Assembly: GCA_003255025.1 (NCBI GenBank)
Contig: QANY01005492.1
Span: 556,297 to 620,296 of the forward strand
DNA length: 64,000 nucleotides
Direction: 5' to 3'
From: Datisca glomerata
Taxonomy: Eukaryota > Streptophyta > Magnoliopsida > Cucurbitales > Datiscaceae
The first letter of the stretch is position 1; every line of letters starts with the position of its first letter. Below, piece after piece: positions 10,475 to 22,189 of the stretch. Made by a program: the position numbers and the translations under genes. The notes under the pieces were generated by a model that was given only the letters and a program-made list of their open reading frames with translations, was not told where the DNA came from and ran no database searches.

Positions 10475-12123
10475 GATTCAAGGATTGTTGGATATTAAAT
10501 ATCAACCTGAAGAGGAACTTTTTGCAGCAACTATTAGGTTAATTCGATCCAGTCACCTGCCATTGAATGTCAATGGGTCGACATTCAACATGACTGTAAA
10601 TGATGTAACTTCTATACTGAGGGCATCTTCGACGATGGTGAGAAGATAAAGTTCGATGGTGATGATAATGAAATCAAAGATCTAAGGGCGAAGTGGATAC
10701 CAAGGTGATATTCCGGTGAACACCTTGCGAAATTATTGATTGAGGCATCTCACGATAACTATTAGAGGTAAGTCTTTATGCTATACACCGTCGGGAATTT
10801 GTTAACTCCTTGATCAAAACCATTCATCAGTCATTCTTGGTTGCACACTGTGAAGTCACCCGCGACCATCCAATAGAAGAAATTGGGCTTCTGTTTATTT
10901 TAAAGATTTTGTGGATGGTGTCGCGAGATATCAAAACAACCATCAACGATAACATTTTCGATTGCTTGTTACTTATCCAGATAACATATTTAGTCTATGT
11001 TGGTCTTACTTTCGCATTATAACATACATAAATCTACTAATAAGTTCATTTTGTTGCACGTTTCTTATTAGGAGAAGTTGGCATGTGCTAAGGTGGAATG
11101 ACAAGGCCGTTGCAAAAATAATTTATTTTGTAAAATTAAGGGGATGAGGGCCTAAAAGCTTTGCGGTAAGCATTTTAGAATATTGAAAATTTGGTTGGTT
11201 ATATTACTATTGATTATTTATTACTAATTCACATATATTTATATTATGTAGATCGATACAATCACGTAAGCCATTTCGACCGATCGCGAGGTTCGGGAGG
11301 ACTGCGAGTGTAAGCATATTGGCAAGGACATGTGTGCAGATCTACCTGAAGAGCAAGCCTTCAGGCTAGGTGCTTTAAGTGCACAAGTGATCACTATTTA
11401 AGCAACGTCCAGCTCCTGAGGGCGGCTCTTCATGCGAAGTCCAACTCCTTGAGGGAGGATATTTAACAATTAATGGATTTGCATAGAAACATGATGGTCA
11501 TCTAAGAGAAGATGTAAAACTTTGGCAAGTATTTTAGAATGAAACACTCTTAAATCTCGAGCCCAAGACGATGAGCAACACGTCACCTTGACTCAAAGTA
11601 AAGAACGAGGAGGTTTTAATGAGGATATGAGTTCCTCCCGCAAAGAAGAGCTGCTGGACTCTACATAATCTTTATATAAAGGTGATATGGATGATCCCTA
11701 CATCCAGCTGGATACTTCTAACAAATCATTAGATGACCTGCTATTGGTCACGAAACCATCTATGACTGGAACGTCTAAAGGACGTCGAAAGGTATTATTC
11801 TACTTATTTGTATTTCATCTTTTCTATTAATATAACATGTATAATCTAACTATTAATCTTACACCTTACTTGGGGTAGTATTTTGGTAGGGCAAACAAGT
11901 CTTGATCGAGTCTACCGAAGGCAAATGCCCGAAGTGATTGCACAACACTCGGGAGAGGAGAGATGGTCCTCTACTTAGTTCACTCTATTTGAAGGGTAAA
12001 CCGACCACTAAACACAATAGAAAGGTATTTAAAGTGGGTCTGTACACATTGCAAGACCCACTAGAAGTCAAAGATGAGCGTTTAGTGGAGTATATTTTTG
12101 TGAAAAGCTTAGACGATATGTAG
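10475..12123 (+). pseudogene. Ulp1-type transposon gene relic, middle part
   Basis: Broken coding blocks continue the frame cut by the CACTA. They are IQGLLDIKYQPEEELFA (about 10,476), NVNGSTFNMTVNDVTSIL (about 10,565), a block near 10,783 resembling FMLYTVGNLLTP, then FVDGVARYQNNHQR-like sequence near 10,910, and RRSWHVLRWNDKAV (about 11,071). The order fits the domain that precedes the cysteine protease in plant Ulp1/MULE genes. There are many frameshifts and stops. A last open piece (11,938-12,123) of 61 residues belongs to no family I can name. The catalytic end may be the exon at 25,136-25,211, beyond the retrotransposon stack. Confidence 0.55.
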
Positions 12124-12829
12124 TAGTCACACTAATGTAACAAAATTCGACACACCATCACTTCCAAATTTTGATTAAGTTTGTCTTTTATGTGTCTTTT
12201 GTAGTGAGATTCTCGTTTTCATTCTTCCCACCATGCTAATCGAAGAGACCTAAAGACTCTCAATCCAGAAAATTAGATTGGCTCAGACCATATAGACTTG
12301 TTTGTTAGCATTTTGACCTTGGAGGCTCGTCATGCGTCGACAAGCAATCGATCCTGGTTTCTTCCACTTTGTTTGTTATGACTATCTACTATCCAGTATC
12401 ATCCTTATCTTAGGTTTGTATGTACTTTGTATATTATGTTTTGGTTGTGCGATAATAGAGTCGATGTGTTTTCAAATTAGTAGAGCTTCCTAATTTTGTA
12501 AGCAAATACAAGATTAAAAGTTATTAATTTTTGACTTATTATGATTGTGTAAATACATTGTGTAATATAGATCAATACGTTGTTATATGATGGTCGAGAT
12601 CATTGGTTTAGGGCTAAGATCTCCACTATGGACGAGAAAATAATTGGACCGATGGTTTTAAAATTAAAGAAAACAAATTAGAACTACGAATGGTTTGTAG
12701 GCATATCAAAAGTCTTTTCTAAAACTTATCTAATGGAATTGAATAATTAAAAACCAAAATAACAAACGATCATGTATATCAGGTATTTAAACGAATAGAA
12801 AAAGGTTGAAACGATTTTAACATTTGTGA
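12124..12829. other. No gene seen
   Basis: AT-rich sequence between the Ulp1-type relic and the copia LTR. No coding region or structure was recognised. The LTR's outer end may lie within it. Confidence 0.4.
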
Positions 12830-14464
12830 TGTTTCAGGGATTTTTTAAATTGGTGGAATCATTGTATTCGTTCTCCACGTTCTTCAAACTTCAAGATCCA
12901 AATCTTCAAGCTTGATATTCAAGAACCAATTTCTCAAAATTTTCTTCACACCAATAACCACTTGTTAATTGCAGAAATATATCTCGTGAGAATTTGTTTA
13001 GGAACTGAGTATGAGCTCTCAAAACGATTGAATAAAAAAATCAATTTTTTCTTCTTTCAATTTGAAATTCGGTGGCAACATGTGAGGGGGGAAAGAAAAT
13101 TACACACTATACGATCAATATCATTCACTGTGTTTTAGAGTTGTGTTGTATCTAATACAATTCATTTGAAAATAAAATTGCTATCACACACACATAATAT
13201 ATATATATATATATANCTAATTATTTTTTTTTATTTATTAATTATCCAATAATTAAAAAATATTAAATTAATTAATTTCAATACAATTAATCACACTTAA
13301 CTAACTAAGTAACAACACCCATCACATATGAGTGTAGGAAATACACTTTGGCACCAAAATACATTTTGGTCCAACTGATATCGTTTCTTCTATTCTTGTT
13401 CTCATGAGCTATTCCTGAGACCGAATGGACCCACATGAACAAAGCTATACGATTCAAATACCCGATGAATTTATCTTTATATATTTTGACTTATTTAATT
13501 CTGATATCGTACGACTCAACTATATGTTCAACGCCGAATCAACTGTCAATTCATGCACGCTATATTTTCTGTTGATGAAAATAAACTATTTTGTTTCATG
13601 GTCCACCGAGTATTTTAACATATTACCCATTTTGAATATCAGTAACAAGAGTGGTGATGTAAAATTATAATTTTACCCCTTTTATTATTATTTTCTTAAC
13701 TCCTTTATTGACTGTAAATAAAAAAGACATAGTAGTGAATTGTCTCGTATAATTTACAAGTCTTAATTAATGACTCAATTCATTGAATAATAGGATCGAT
13801 TTATTTATTCACACACCCATCAATAAAGCATAAGGTGATATTGTTGCTTTCGCAATCCAACCACAAATTTTCATATCTGTGAATCACGTAACTTCAACAT
13901 AGTTGAATTACAATCTCAATAGCTACGATATTGTCTACCAATTTGAACTCACCCATTTGACATATCAAAGATCGTAAATAACTTAATCAAGCTACGTATT
14001 CAACTCAAGAATAAGGAAATTATGAAAATACATGTAATGTGTAATAATTAGATTTAGAGTCAGGTAAACGATTTTTTCTCTAAACTAATTTGTTACCAGT
14101 CTATTTAACATGTTCCATAACACATTTAGGTTAACCGTTTGAGTCTCCACTCCCATACCCCAAGATTGACATCCATTAGTTCAACCTAACAGTCATAATC
14201 GGATTCGATTGCCCACTCGATCCTAAGACTGTGAATAACGTTTTGAACTATTTCAGAAGAGTTTGTCTGTAAGACCCCTTTGTCTTTACTCTTCTTACAT
14301 TGATATTAGTTTCAGGACTTGAGTAAATTATAAACATACTTTAATTAAAGGAAAACTTTTATTTATTCATTAAATTGAGTAATGCAAAATGTCTGAGAAA
14401 TAACTAAATACTCATAAATAATTATTACATCCTACTCTATGGATAAACTTTTATTTATCCAACA
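12830..14464 (-). repeat. 3' LTR of copia element 1 (minus strand)
   Basis: Directly downstream (on the minus strand) of the RNase H remnant, a TGTTGGATAAATAAAAG start with the expected TG marks the LTR edge at 14,464, preceded by the purine-rich AATGGGAGAAT. The other edge is uncertain. A (TA)n run ends in an unresolved N at 13,216. Confidence 0.5.
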
Positions 14465-17400
14465 ATTCTCCCATTTGGACTAAAGTTGACGTGTACAATC
14501 TCGTATCCCCATGACCTCTAGATGACCATAAAATTTTTTACTACTTAAAATCTTCGTGATGGATTTGCCAGGTTGTTGAACGACGATATGTGTGTTACTA
14601 CAACATCTCCATGTTGAACAATCTCTCTAATCAGGTGATGCTTACACTCTATGTGTTTAGATATTTTGTGGCTCCTCGATTCCTTCGAGTTTGCTACAAC
14701 CCCACTATTATCACAATAAAGTGTCATGAGCTTGTCAGCTTCTGGAATAACTTTCAGAGTCTTCAAGAACTTTCTAAGTCATACAGGCTCCTTAGCAGCT
14801 TCACAAGCTCCTACATATTCAGCTTCCATGGTAGAATCAACAATGCAAGATTACTTGATACTTGTCCCTCCCTACAACTGCTCCACCGTTCAGGATGATC
14901 AACGATCCAAAAGTGGACCTCCTAGAATCCTTGTTTTCTTGGAAATCAGAATCAGTATACTCCGTCATATTCAGGCCAGTACCTAAATATACAAAAATGT
15001 AGTTTCTTGTTCTCCTTAGATACTTAAGGATATGCTTGATGACATTCCAATACTCGATTCGAGAATTTGATTGGAAACGAGTCAACATGCCGACAACATA
15101 GCAAATGTCTGGCCTAGTGCAAAACATTACGTACATGAGACTTCCTATGGCTGAGGCATAGGAAATCTTTTTCATGTCTTCTTCTTCTTCTTGAGGAGTC
15201 TTGGGAAAATGCTTCTTGGAGAGGCTGACTCCATGTTAGAGAGGAAGATATCCCATCTTAGAGTTTTGCATACTAAAGCGATCCATCACCTTATCAGTAT
15301 AAGATACTTGAGACAATGTTTATTGTCTATTCTTCCTATCTCAAAAGATTTGAATACCTGAGACAAGTGTAGCTTCTCTAAGATCCTTCATATCACATTT
15401 CTTTGCAAGTTAAATCTTGATATCAGAAAATTTTCCAACATCATTCCCAACGAGTAAAATATCATCTACGTACAAGATTAGAAAAACCACTTTCCCTTCA
15501 TATATCAGCTTATACACATAGGGTTCGTCCACTAACTGTTCAAAACTAAAGCTCTTGACAGTTTTTTCGAATCTAATATTCCACGATCGTGATGCTTGCC
15601 TAGGCCCATAAATGGACTTCAACAGTTCGCAAACCTTTCCCTCTTGGTCTTTTTTCATGATCCCATCTAGTTGAACCATATAAATGCGCTCTTCAAGATT
15701 GCCATTTAGAAAAGAAGTCTTGACGTCCATCTGCCAGATTTTGTAATCGAGGGTAACAGTAATGGACAGAAGAATTCAGATTAATTTAAGCATGGCTACC
15801 AGCGAGAAGGTATCCTCATAGTCTGTACCTTCATTTTGGGTATAACCCTTGCCTACTAGCCTAGCTTTGAATGTATCCACATTCCCATCCAGACCTTTCT
15901 GTTTCTTATAGATCCATTTACACCTTACAGGTTTTACCCCTTTAGAAGGATCTATAAGTTTCCTGACTCTGCTAAAGTACATTGAATGTATCTCAACATC
16001 CATGGATTTTTGCCATAGGTTTGCTTTAGGACCAAGCATGGCATAAGAGTAGGAGAAAGGTTCATCATGATCCTTATCTGAAACTACTATTAAGGCATAT
16101 TCATAAGACATGTACCTGTCAGGTTATCTGCTAATCATCCCAGTACGTCGAGGTTCCACAGGCTCTGACCCCTGTTTTAGTTCTTCCATTATTGAATCAG
16201 AAATAGTTCCTGATTGGGGAGTCGGTGTTCTCCCACTCAATAGTTCCTCTAACACAAGAGTGCTTCTCGACTTCACACTTCTTATATAGTCTTCCTCAAG
16301 AAAATGTGCATTCGTGCTAACAAATATTTTCTTGTCAGTTGGAATATAAAATATTTATCCCTTCGTTCCCTTGGGATATCCTACAAACATGTATAATTCT
16401 GATCGACTGGCCAACTTGCCTGTCTTCGGTTCCTGAACATGTGATAAGAACTTCCATATTCTAAGGTGGTTAATTGATGATTTTGATCCATTCTATCTTT
16501 CATATGGCGTGCCAGGCACAGTCTTTGACGAAACTTGGTTCAAAATGTATACTGTTGTTTCCAAGGCATATATCCAGAACGAATCTGGAAGGGATGAGTA
16601 ATTCATCATGAATCTAACCATATCCATTAAAGTCCGATCCCTTCTTACACACCATTTTGTTCTGGAGTGCCAAGTGCTGTAAGCTGAGAAAAAAATACAT
16701 TCTTCGTTAAAAAAGTCTTCAAACTCTCCTAGCAATTACTCTCCACCACGATCGAATCGTATTTTTTTTTTATTTATTTCTCTAATTGCTTCTTAACCAT
16801 AGCCTTATACTCTTTGAACTTTTCAAAGATTTCAGACCTTTGGTGCATTAGATAAACATGACCAAAACGTGAGTAGTCATCAATGAAGGTTACAAAGTAT
16901 TAAAAACATCCTCTTACTTGGACATTCAATGACACACAAACATCACTATGTACGAGTTCGAGGCATTGAGTGACTCTTTTAACCTTTGTTGAAAATGGTC
17001 TCTTAGTCATTTTACCGTCTATATAGATTCACATGTGGGTAATGATACCACACTTAAAGTTTGCAAAGGACCATCCTTCATAAGTCTTATAATCATGTCC
17101 AAGCTAATATGCCCAATGCGTAAATGCTACAAATAGGTTAGATAAGTTGAGACAAACTTCAACCTTTTACTATCCCTTTGTGAATCAACATTCTCTTTAG
17201 TGTCACATATCATTAGAACTATTGCTTTTACGTAAAATAGTTTATTTATCAAATGTGCAATAGCAATTAAGCATTCATTTCTAAAAATACAAATATCTTT
17301 TTAAGTGAAATTCAAATTGAATCCTTGCTCAATTAAACTAGCTACTGAAATAAAGTTTTTCCCAAAAACTAAGATATAATAAACATCACGTAAAGCCATA

Positions 17401-18443
17401 CAAATGTTATCAAATGACAATTTAATAGTTCTCATAGATACAACTAATACTTGTGCTCCATTTCCCCAACGAAAGCTGAACTCATCCTCATAAGCCTTCT
17501 GATTTTCTTAAACCCTTGCAGGAAACACTAAATATGGTTAATGGCTTCAGAGTCAACAATCCAAGAGAAATTAAAGTTCAGCCATATAACATGCCTTAAT
17601 AACAAGTACTATACCTTTAGATCTTAACTCATTGAGATATTCTAGGAAGTTTCATTTCCAATGACTGAAGGCTCCACAATGATGACACTTGTCTTCTGAC
17701 TTGTCCACTTTTACAATGCCATTGCCTTTCGCAGCTTTTGAGTTCTGCTTCTTACCTTTCTTGGGACCTCTCATGAGTTTCTTTTTGGCGTACGAGGTGG
17801 AAAGCTTGATTTCAGTAAAGTTTTCCTCTCCAATCTTTCTCTTACCCTTCAGAAATAGGGTCTTAATAGCTTGCAGTTCCTTCATTAGCTTAGAAAATGA
17901 TTACCTCAACTTATTCATCGAATAATTAACTTTGGATTTCTCAAAAGTTTCAGGCAGATTCTCAATGATCATATAAACTTGTGTCTCCCCATCTAGCTCA
18001 GCACCCATGATCTCTATCTCATTCAGATAAATAATGATCCATGCCATATGTTCTCTGATAGGAGTTTCAAGTTTCATCCTACAATTCATGTAATGTCACA
18101 CAACTACCTGTTTGGCTTGACGATCCTGATCTTCAAACATTTCGGTGACGTTCAACATCATATCAGCGACAATTTCCATGTTTTGATGCTATTGTTGACA
18201 CACATTGCTAACAGAAGCCAAGATGTAGCACCTGGTGATCTCATCAGAACGTAGCCAAGAAGCATAAACATAGTTTTACACTTGAGTCGATTCAGCAATT
18301 GGCTTAAGGGGACAAGGGGTGGTGAGCACAAACTTGTGCTTTTCTACCGTCAACACGATATCAAGATTACATTTTCAATGTATGTAATTTTCACCAGTAA
18401 GTTTATTCGCGTTTAAGATAGTGGAGAGTGAGGATAGCGACAT
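14465..18443 (-). pseudogene. Copia element 1 gag-pol relic
   Basis: Read right to left: a gag start at about 18,443 (MSLSSLSTILNANKL), with gag continuing to about 17,650 and a zinc-knuckle start CHHCGAFSHW. Integrase fragments follow to 16,490, including [23 protein letters not shown] sequence. Reverse transcriptase spans 16,111-15,410 with MDVKTSFLNG and the catalytic LYVDDILL. RNase H spans 15,175-14,545 with YASAIGSLMYVM, TEYTDSDF, YCDNSGVVANSK and SHKISKHIECKHHL. The domain order PR-INT-RT-RH is that of Ty1/copia. Many stops and frameshifts rule out function. No 5' LTR copy of the 14,464 LTR was found, so the element is 5'-truncated, probably at the LTR fragment beginning near 19,748. 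Confidence 0.85.
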
Positions 18444-19747
18444 AATTACTGAAAAGAATAAATAAAGTGGTGTAAATAAATACTCAATCATTTAAGAAAG
18501 TACAATGCATGATATAAATACTTAAATATTTAAAAATCTAATAAAAAATATTTTTTCCATGATGTTACGATCAACAACGATAACTTGTCTCATCTAAGGA
18601 CAACGTCCAAGCTACCTCATATCACATCAAGACTCATCTCATTTGGATAACGCTTCTCAAGATGTCACTACATATACCTTAACCAATCACCAACGGTTTT
18701 GGTAACCTTAGCCCCATTGACTAACCCCTATGAGGGAATCCAATTTATTTTGGTCTATGTGTTTAACCAACGCATGATCTTTAAAGGTTGCTATGAACTA
18801 ATAGTCATTCTAAGGATGGTCCTGCCTCACCACCTGCTTTACAAGCTTAAGCTTTTTAAGTAACTCGATGACCCAAAGAAACACGATTCCAAAGTTTCTC
18901 TAACTGAAGAGAGGAACGCCAGTGCCGCTCTAAACCATTCCTCGTGACACGATCAAGTTTGCATCGGGGATTTTGGGAACGTTTCAACGTAAATGACCCT
19001 CCCACTTAGTTTTTGAAAAAAATGAATTTTTCATTGCTTTTTTAAAAAAACATAACTCTTTAATGATTTGAAAAAACAAGTTTTGAAAATTTATAAACTT
19101 CCCAATTTGAATTTTATAATTTTTATAAAATTCACATTGTATTTAAATTATAACCCATTATAATTTAAACTACAATTATGCATGCACATGCTACATGACA
19201 TTTTGATATTGACATATTCCTATTTTTATATGGCATGTTATATGATGATGCAAGATTAATAATAAATCATTCATTAAGAATTAACCTCCCTATTGGCTCA
19301 TTTCTAATTACAACCCATAAAAAGAATAATAATTAAATTATAATAATTTAAATACTAGTTTTAATGACATTTGTAATTGTCTACTTATCCTTCAGGAAGT
19401 CCCACCAATTGTAACTTTGTACAAAAGTCCATTCCCATTTTAGAATTCAAATTTAAAATTTAAAATTTAAAATTCAAATTTAAAATTTAAAATTTCAAAA
19501 TTTCAATTCGAAATTCAAATTTAAAAATTCAAAATTCAAAATTCAAATATTGTTCAAAATCCTTTAATTAATGAAAACTATTTCCTAATTAAATAATCTC
19601 AATAATTATCCTTTTAAATTTTAAAATTCAAAAGATAAAAAGATTGAAAAGATAATTATCTAATTTTATCTATTTATCATTTGAATTTTGAATTCAACAG
19701 ATAATGATCTATTTTACCATTTTATCCTCATTAATGAAATTAGATAA
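18444..19747 (-). other. 5' leader of copia element 1 and AT-rich filler
   Basis: Non-coding. The part next to gag is probably the long untranslated leader seen in this group of elements; element 3 also has about 2 kb between its primer site and gag. From 19,440 to 19,560 there is low-complexity sequence built from AAATTCAAATTT and AAATTTAAA words. Confidence 0.4.
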
Positions 19748-21619
19748 CTAATGGTTGCTAATACGATTCACTAAGTATTATAAATGCATGCGATCTAGAT
19801 CCGGATCATTGATATATATAGACATATTTGTAAATGTATTTTATATAATGAGATTATATATGACTGGGTCAATGTGAATTAATATCTTTATCAACGTGTC
19901 GTTATCATAAAAATTTAATACACATCAATTAGATGCTCATATGTAGGTTAGTCTGAATTCTGAGTAGTCATGAACTCTTACGCATGTCTACTGGATCTTT
20001 TGATTCACTCGTTAATGTTTGTTTGTAAAACATGCTAGTGACTTTTATCTTGGAGATTTAGTGATGTTGATGGCTGAGAAGATGATCTTGCAAGATTTGA
20101 AATCCAAACTTTCCTAACGGATCGTATATTTGTTCTCTTATGTGTTAATTCTGGAATTGAATGGTTATTGAACTCAAATTTAAAATAATATTGTAAACTA
20201 GTAATTCACTAGTGGATTAATGGTACTTAAGGATCAAGAGGTATTTAGAGGGGTAAAATAGTAATTTTGACTAGTTCGAATTTACAAACCAATAATTGGA
20301 TGACAGAATTACATGAAATGATTATATTAGTGGACTACATGAGAATACTCTGTAAATACATTCTATAGTCACTAAGAGTTCAATTTCATATTTATAGTAG
20401 AGTAATAATAGAACTAATAAATAAGAAATTAATTAATAATTTGATTTATTGGAGCTTATGATTATAGGTTCATGGTCACCAAGTTATCTCAATACTACGC
20501 ATTCTAGGATGCGATTATTTCCGGACAAGAGAAAATGAGTGACTTGTAAAAGAATTTTTATTCGGGGGAAAGTACATAATTATGAGATCATTATATGTGA
20601 CTAATTAATTAATAATTCATTAATTACATTATATATATATAATTTAAAAAAATTATATATGTATAAATAATTATCGATAAGTGGGATAGAATATCTAATG
20701 TATGAAATTAGATAATTAAATTATTATTAGATAATAATTTGAATCAACTAAATCTGTTATTTATAAAATAACAGATAATTTAGTCGATATGGATAATGAG
20801 ATATCATAATTTTAAATTAATTGATATCTAGATATTTATTTAATTAAAATAAATATTTAATTATCATGTCGATTAATGATTGTGAATCATAGATCACCAT
20901 AGACTACTATAGTATCACGTGGCACTACAGCAGTGAGAGTTAACACTGCAGTGCCACACATCACTGCAGTGTGGCGTAACACACGGTGTTGTGAGGCACT
21001 TTGATGGTTTACGCCAGCTGCAGTGCACACTGCTATTATGCACCATTATATAGTGGGTCCCACTATATTGCTCAATTTGAAATTAAATATTAATTTTTAA
21101 TTATCACTAACTATCTGATACGCCATTATTTAAAAAATATATAAATATTATTCAATGGCCTCAGTTGATGATCAGTTCATCAATCAAGAATTAAATTGAG
21201 AACATAGCTAGGGTCAGAGTAAATGTTAATCAAATCTATAAAAGAATAATCATCACGTTCTTTTAGAGAATCGTGTCACTAAAGTCCTTCTCGGTAAAAC
21301 TATAGATCTCATGGGTTGAGTACATATAGAGACAAAAAAGTGTCTTGCAATATTGTGCGTGCCCACACACATCCTAGTGCGTTGATGATTGATTTAAAAG
21401 TTTTTGGTGTGGATACTAGAGTACACTGATCTTTGGAACTATTTCGCGGGACAAGGGATCGATCAGTTTTACAAAGACGTTTGATATAGACTACAAGAGG
21501 TATATGATTCCTAACCTTGTATGTTGTAGATTTAATGTATAAATATATAATGGGTCTTGACTGATTGAAAAAAAAAATTTCAATAAAAAGTTTTTATTTG
21601 TTTATCGTGGCGTTGTGCA
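19748..21619 (+). repeat. Truncated LTR, plus orientation, large-LTR copia family
   Basis: Matches the complete LTR at 61,730-63,955 from its base ~240 onward. Shared words include AGTAGTCATGAACTC, CTGGATCTTTTGATTCACTC, the palindromic GTGGCACTAC block near 20,920 and ATATGATTCCTAACC near the end. It lacks the first ~240 bases and the terminal ~70. No internal region of this element follows, and at 21,620 it meets an inverted LTR fragment. Confidence 0.8.
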
Positions 21620-22189
21620 AGTCTTGCAAGATCGTGTTCCTAACCATCCACGTCACTAAATCTCCAAAATAAAATTCACTAACCTGTTTTACAAACAAAC
21701 CTTAACGAGTGAATCAAAAGATCCAGTAGACATACATAGAAGTTCATGACTACTCAAGATTCAGACTGATCTACATATCATCATCGAATTGATGTGTATT
21801 AAATCTTTATGATAAATGACACGTTGATAAATATATTAATTTACATCAGACCAGTTATGTATAATCTCATTATATAAAGTACATTCACTAAGATATCTGT
21901 ATACATCAATGATCCAGATATAGATCACACATATTTATAATGCTTAGTGAACCGTACTAGTAACCATTGATTAAAGATTCCATACTTTAATATGTTACTG
22001 ACAATTTTATTCATTAAAGATTCTGTACTAATACAAAGTCGTAGTCTCATTAATAAATATGAAATCTTCAGATATTTATATAAATTATTCAACAATAAGT
22101 TAAAATAACAATTTTAAGAAAAATGTAATCCTCATTGAATTTCATATCAAAATATCAATACACAAGTTTTGAGGGCATAACCCCCAACA
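21620..22189 (-). repeat. 3' LTR of copia element 2 (minus strand, truncated)
   Basis: On the minus strand the LTR begins TGTTGGGGGTTATGCCCTC at 22,189, directly after the RNase H remnant of element 2, and runs through ATTTAGTGACGTGG. It breaks off at about 21,620, where it joins the plus-oriented LTR. Only the first quarter of the ~2.2 kb LTR remains. Confidence 0.8.
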
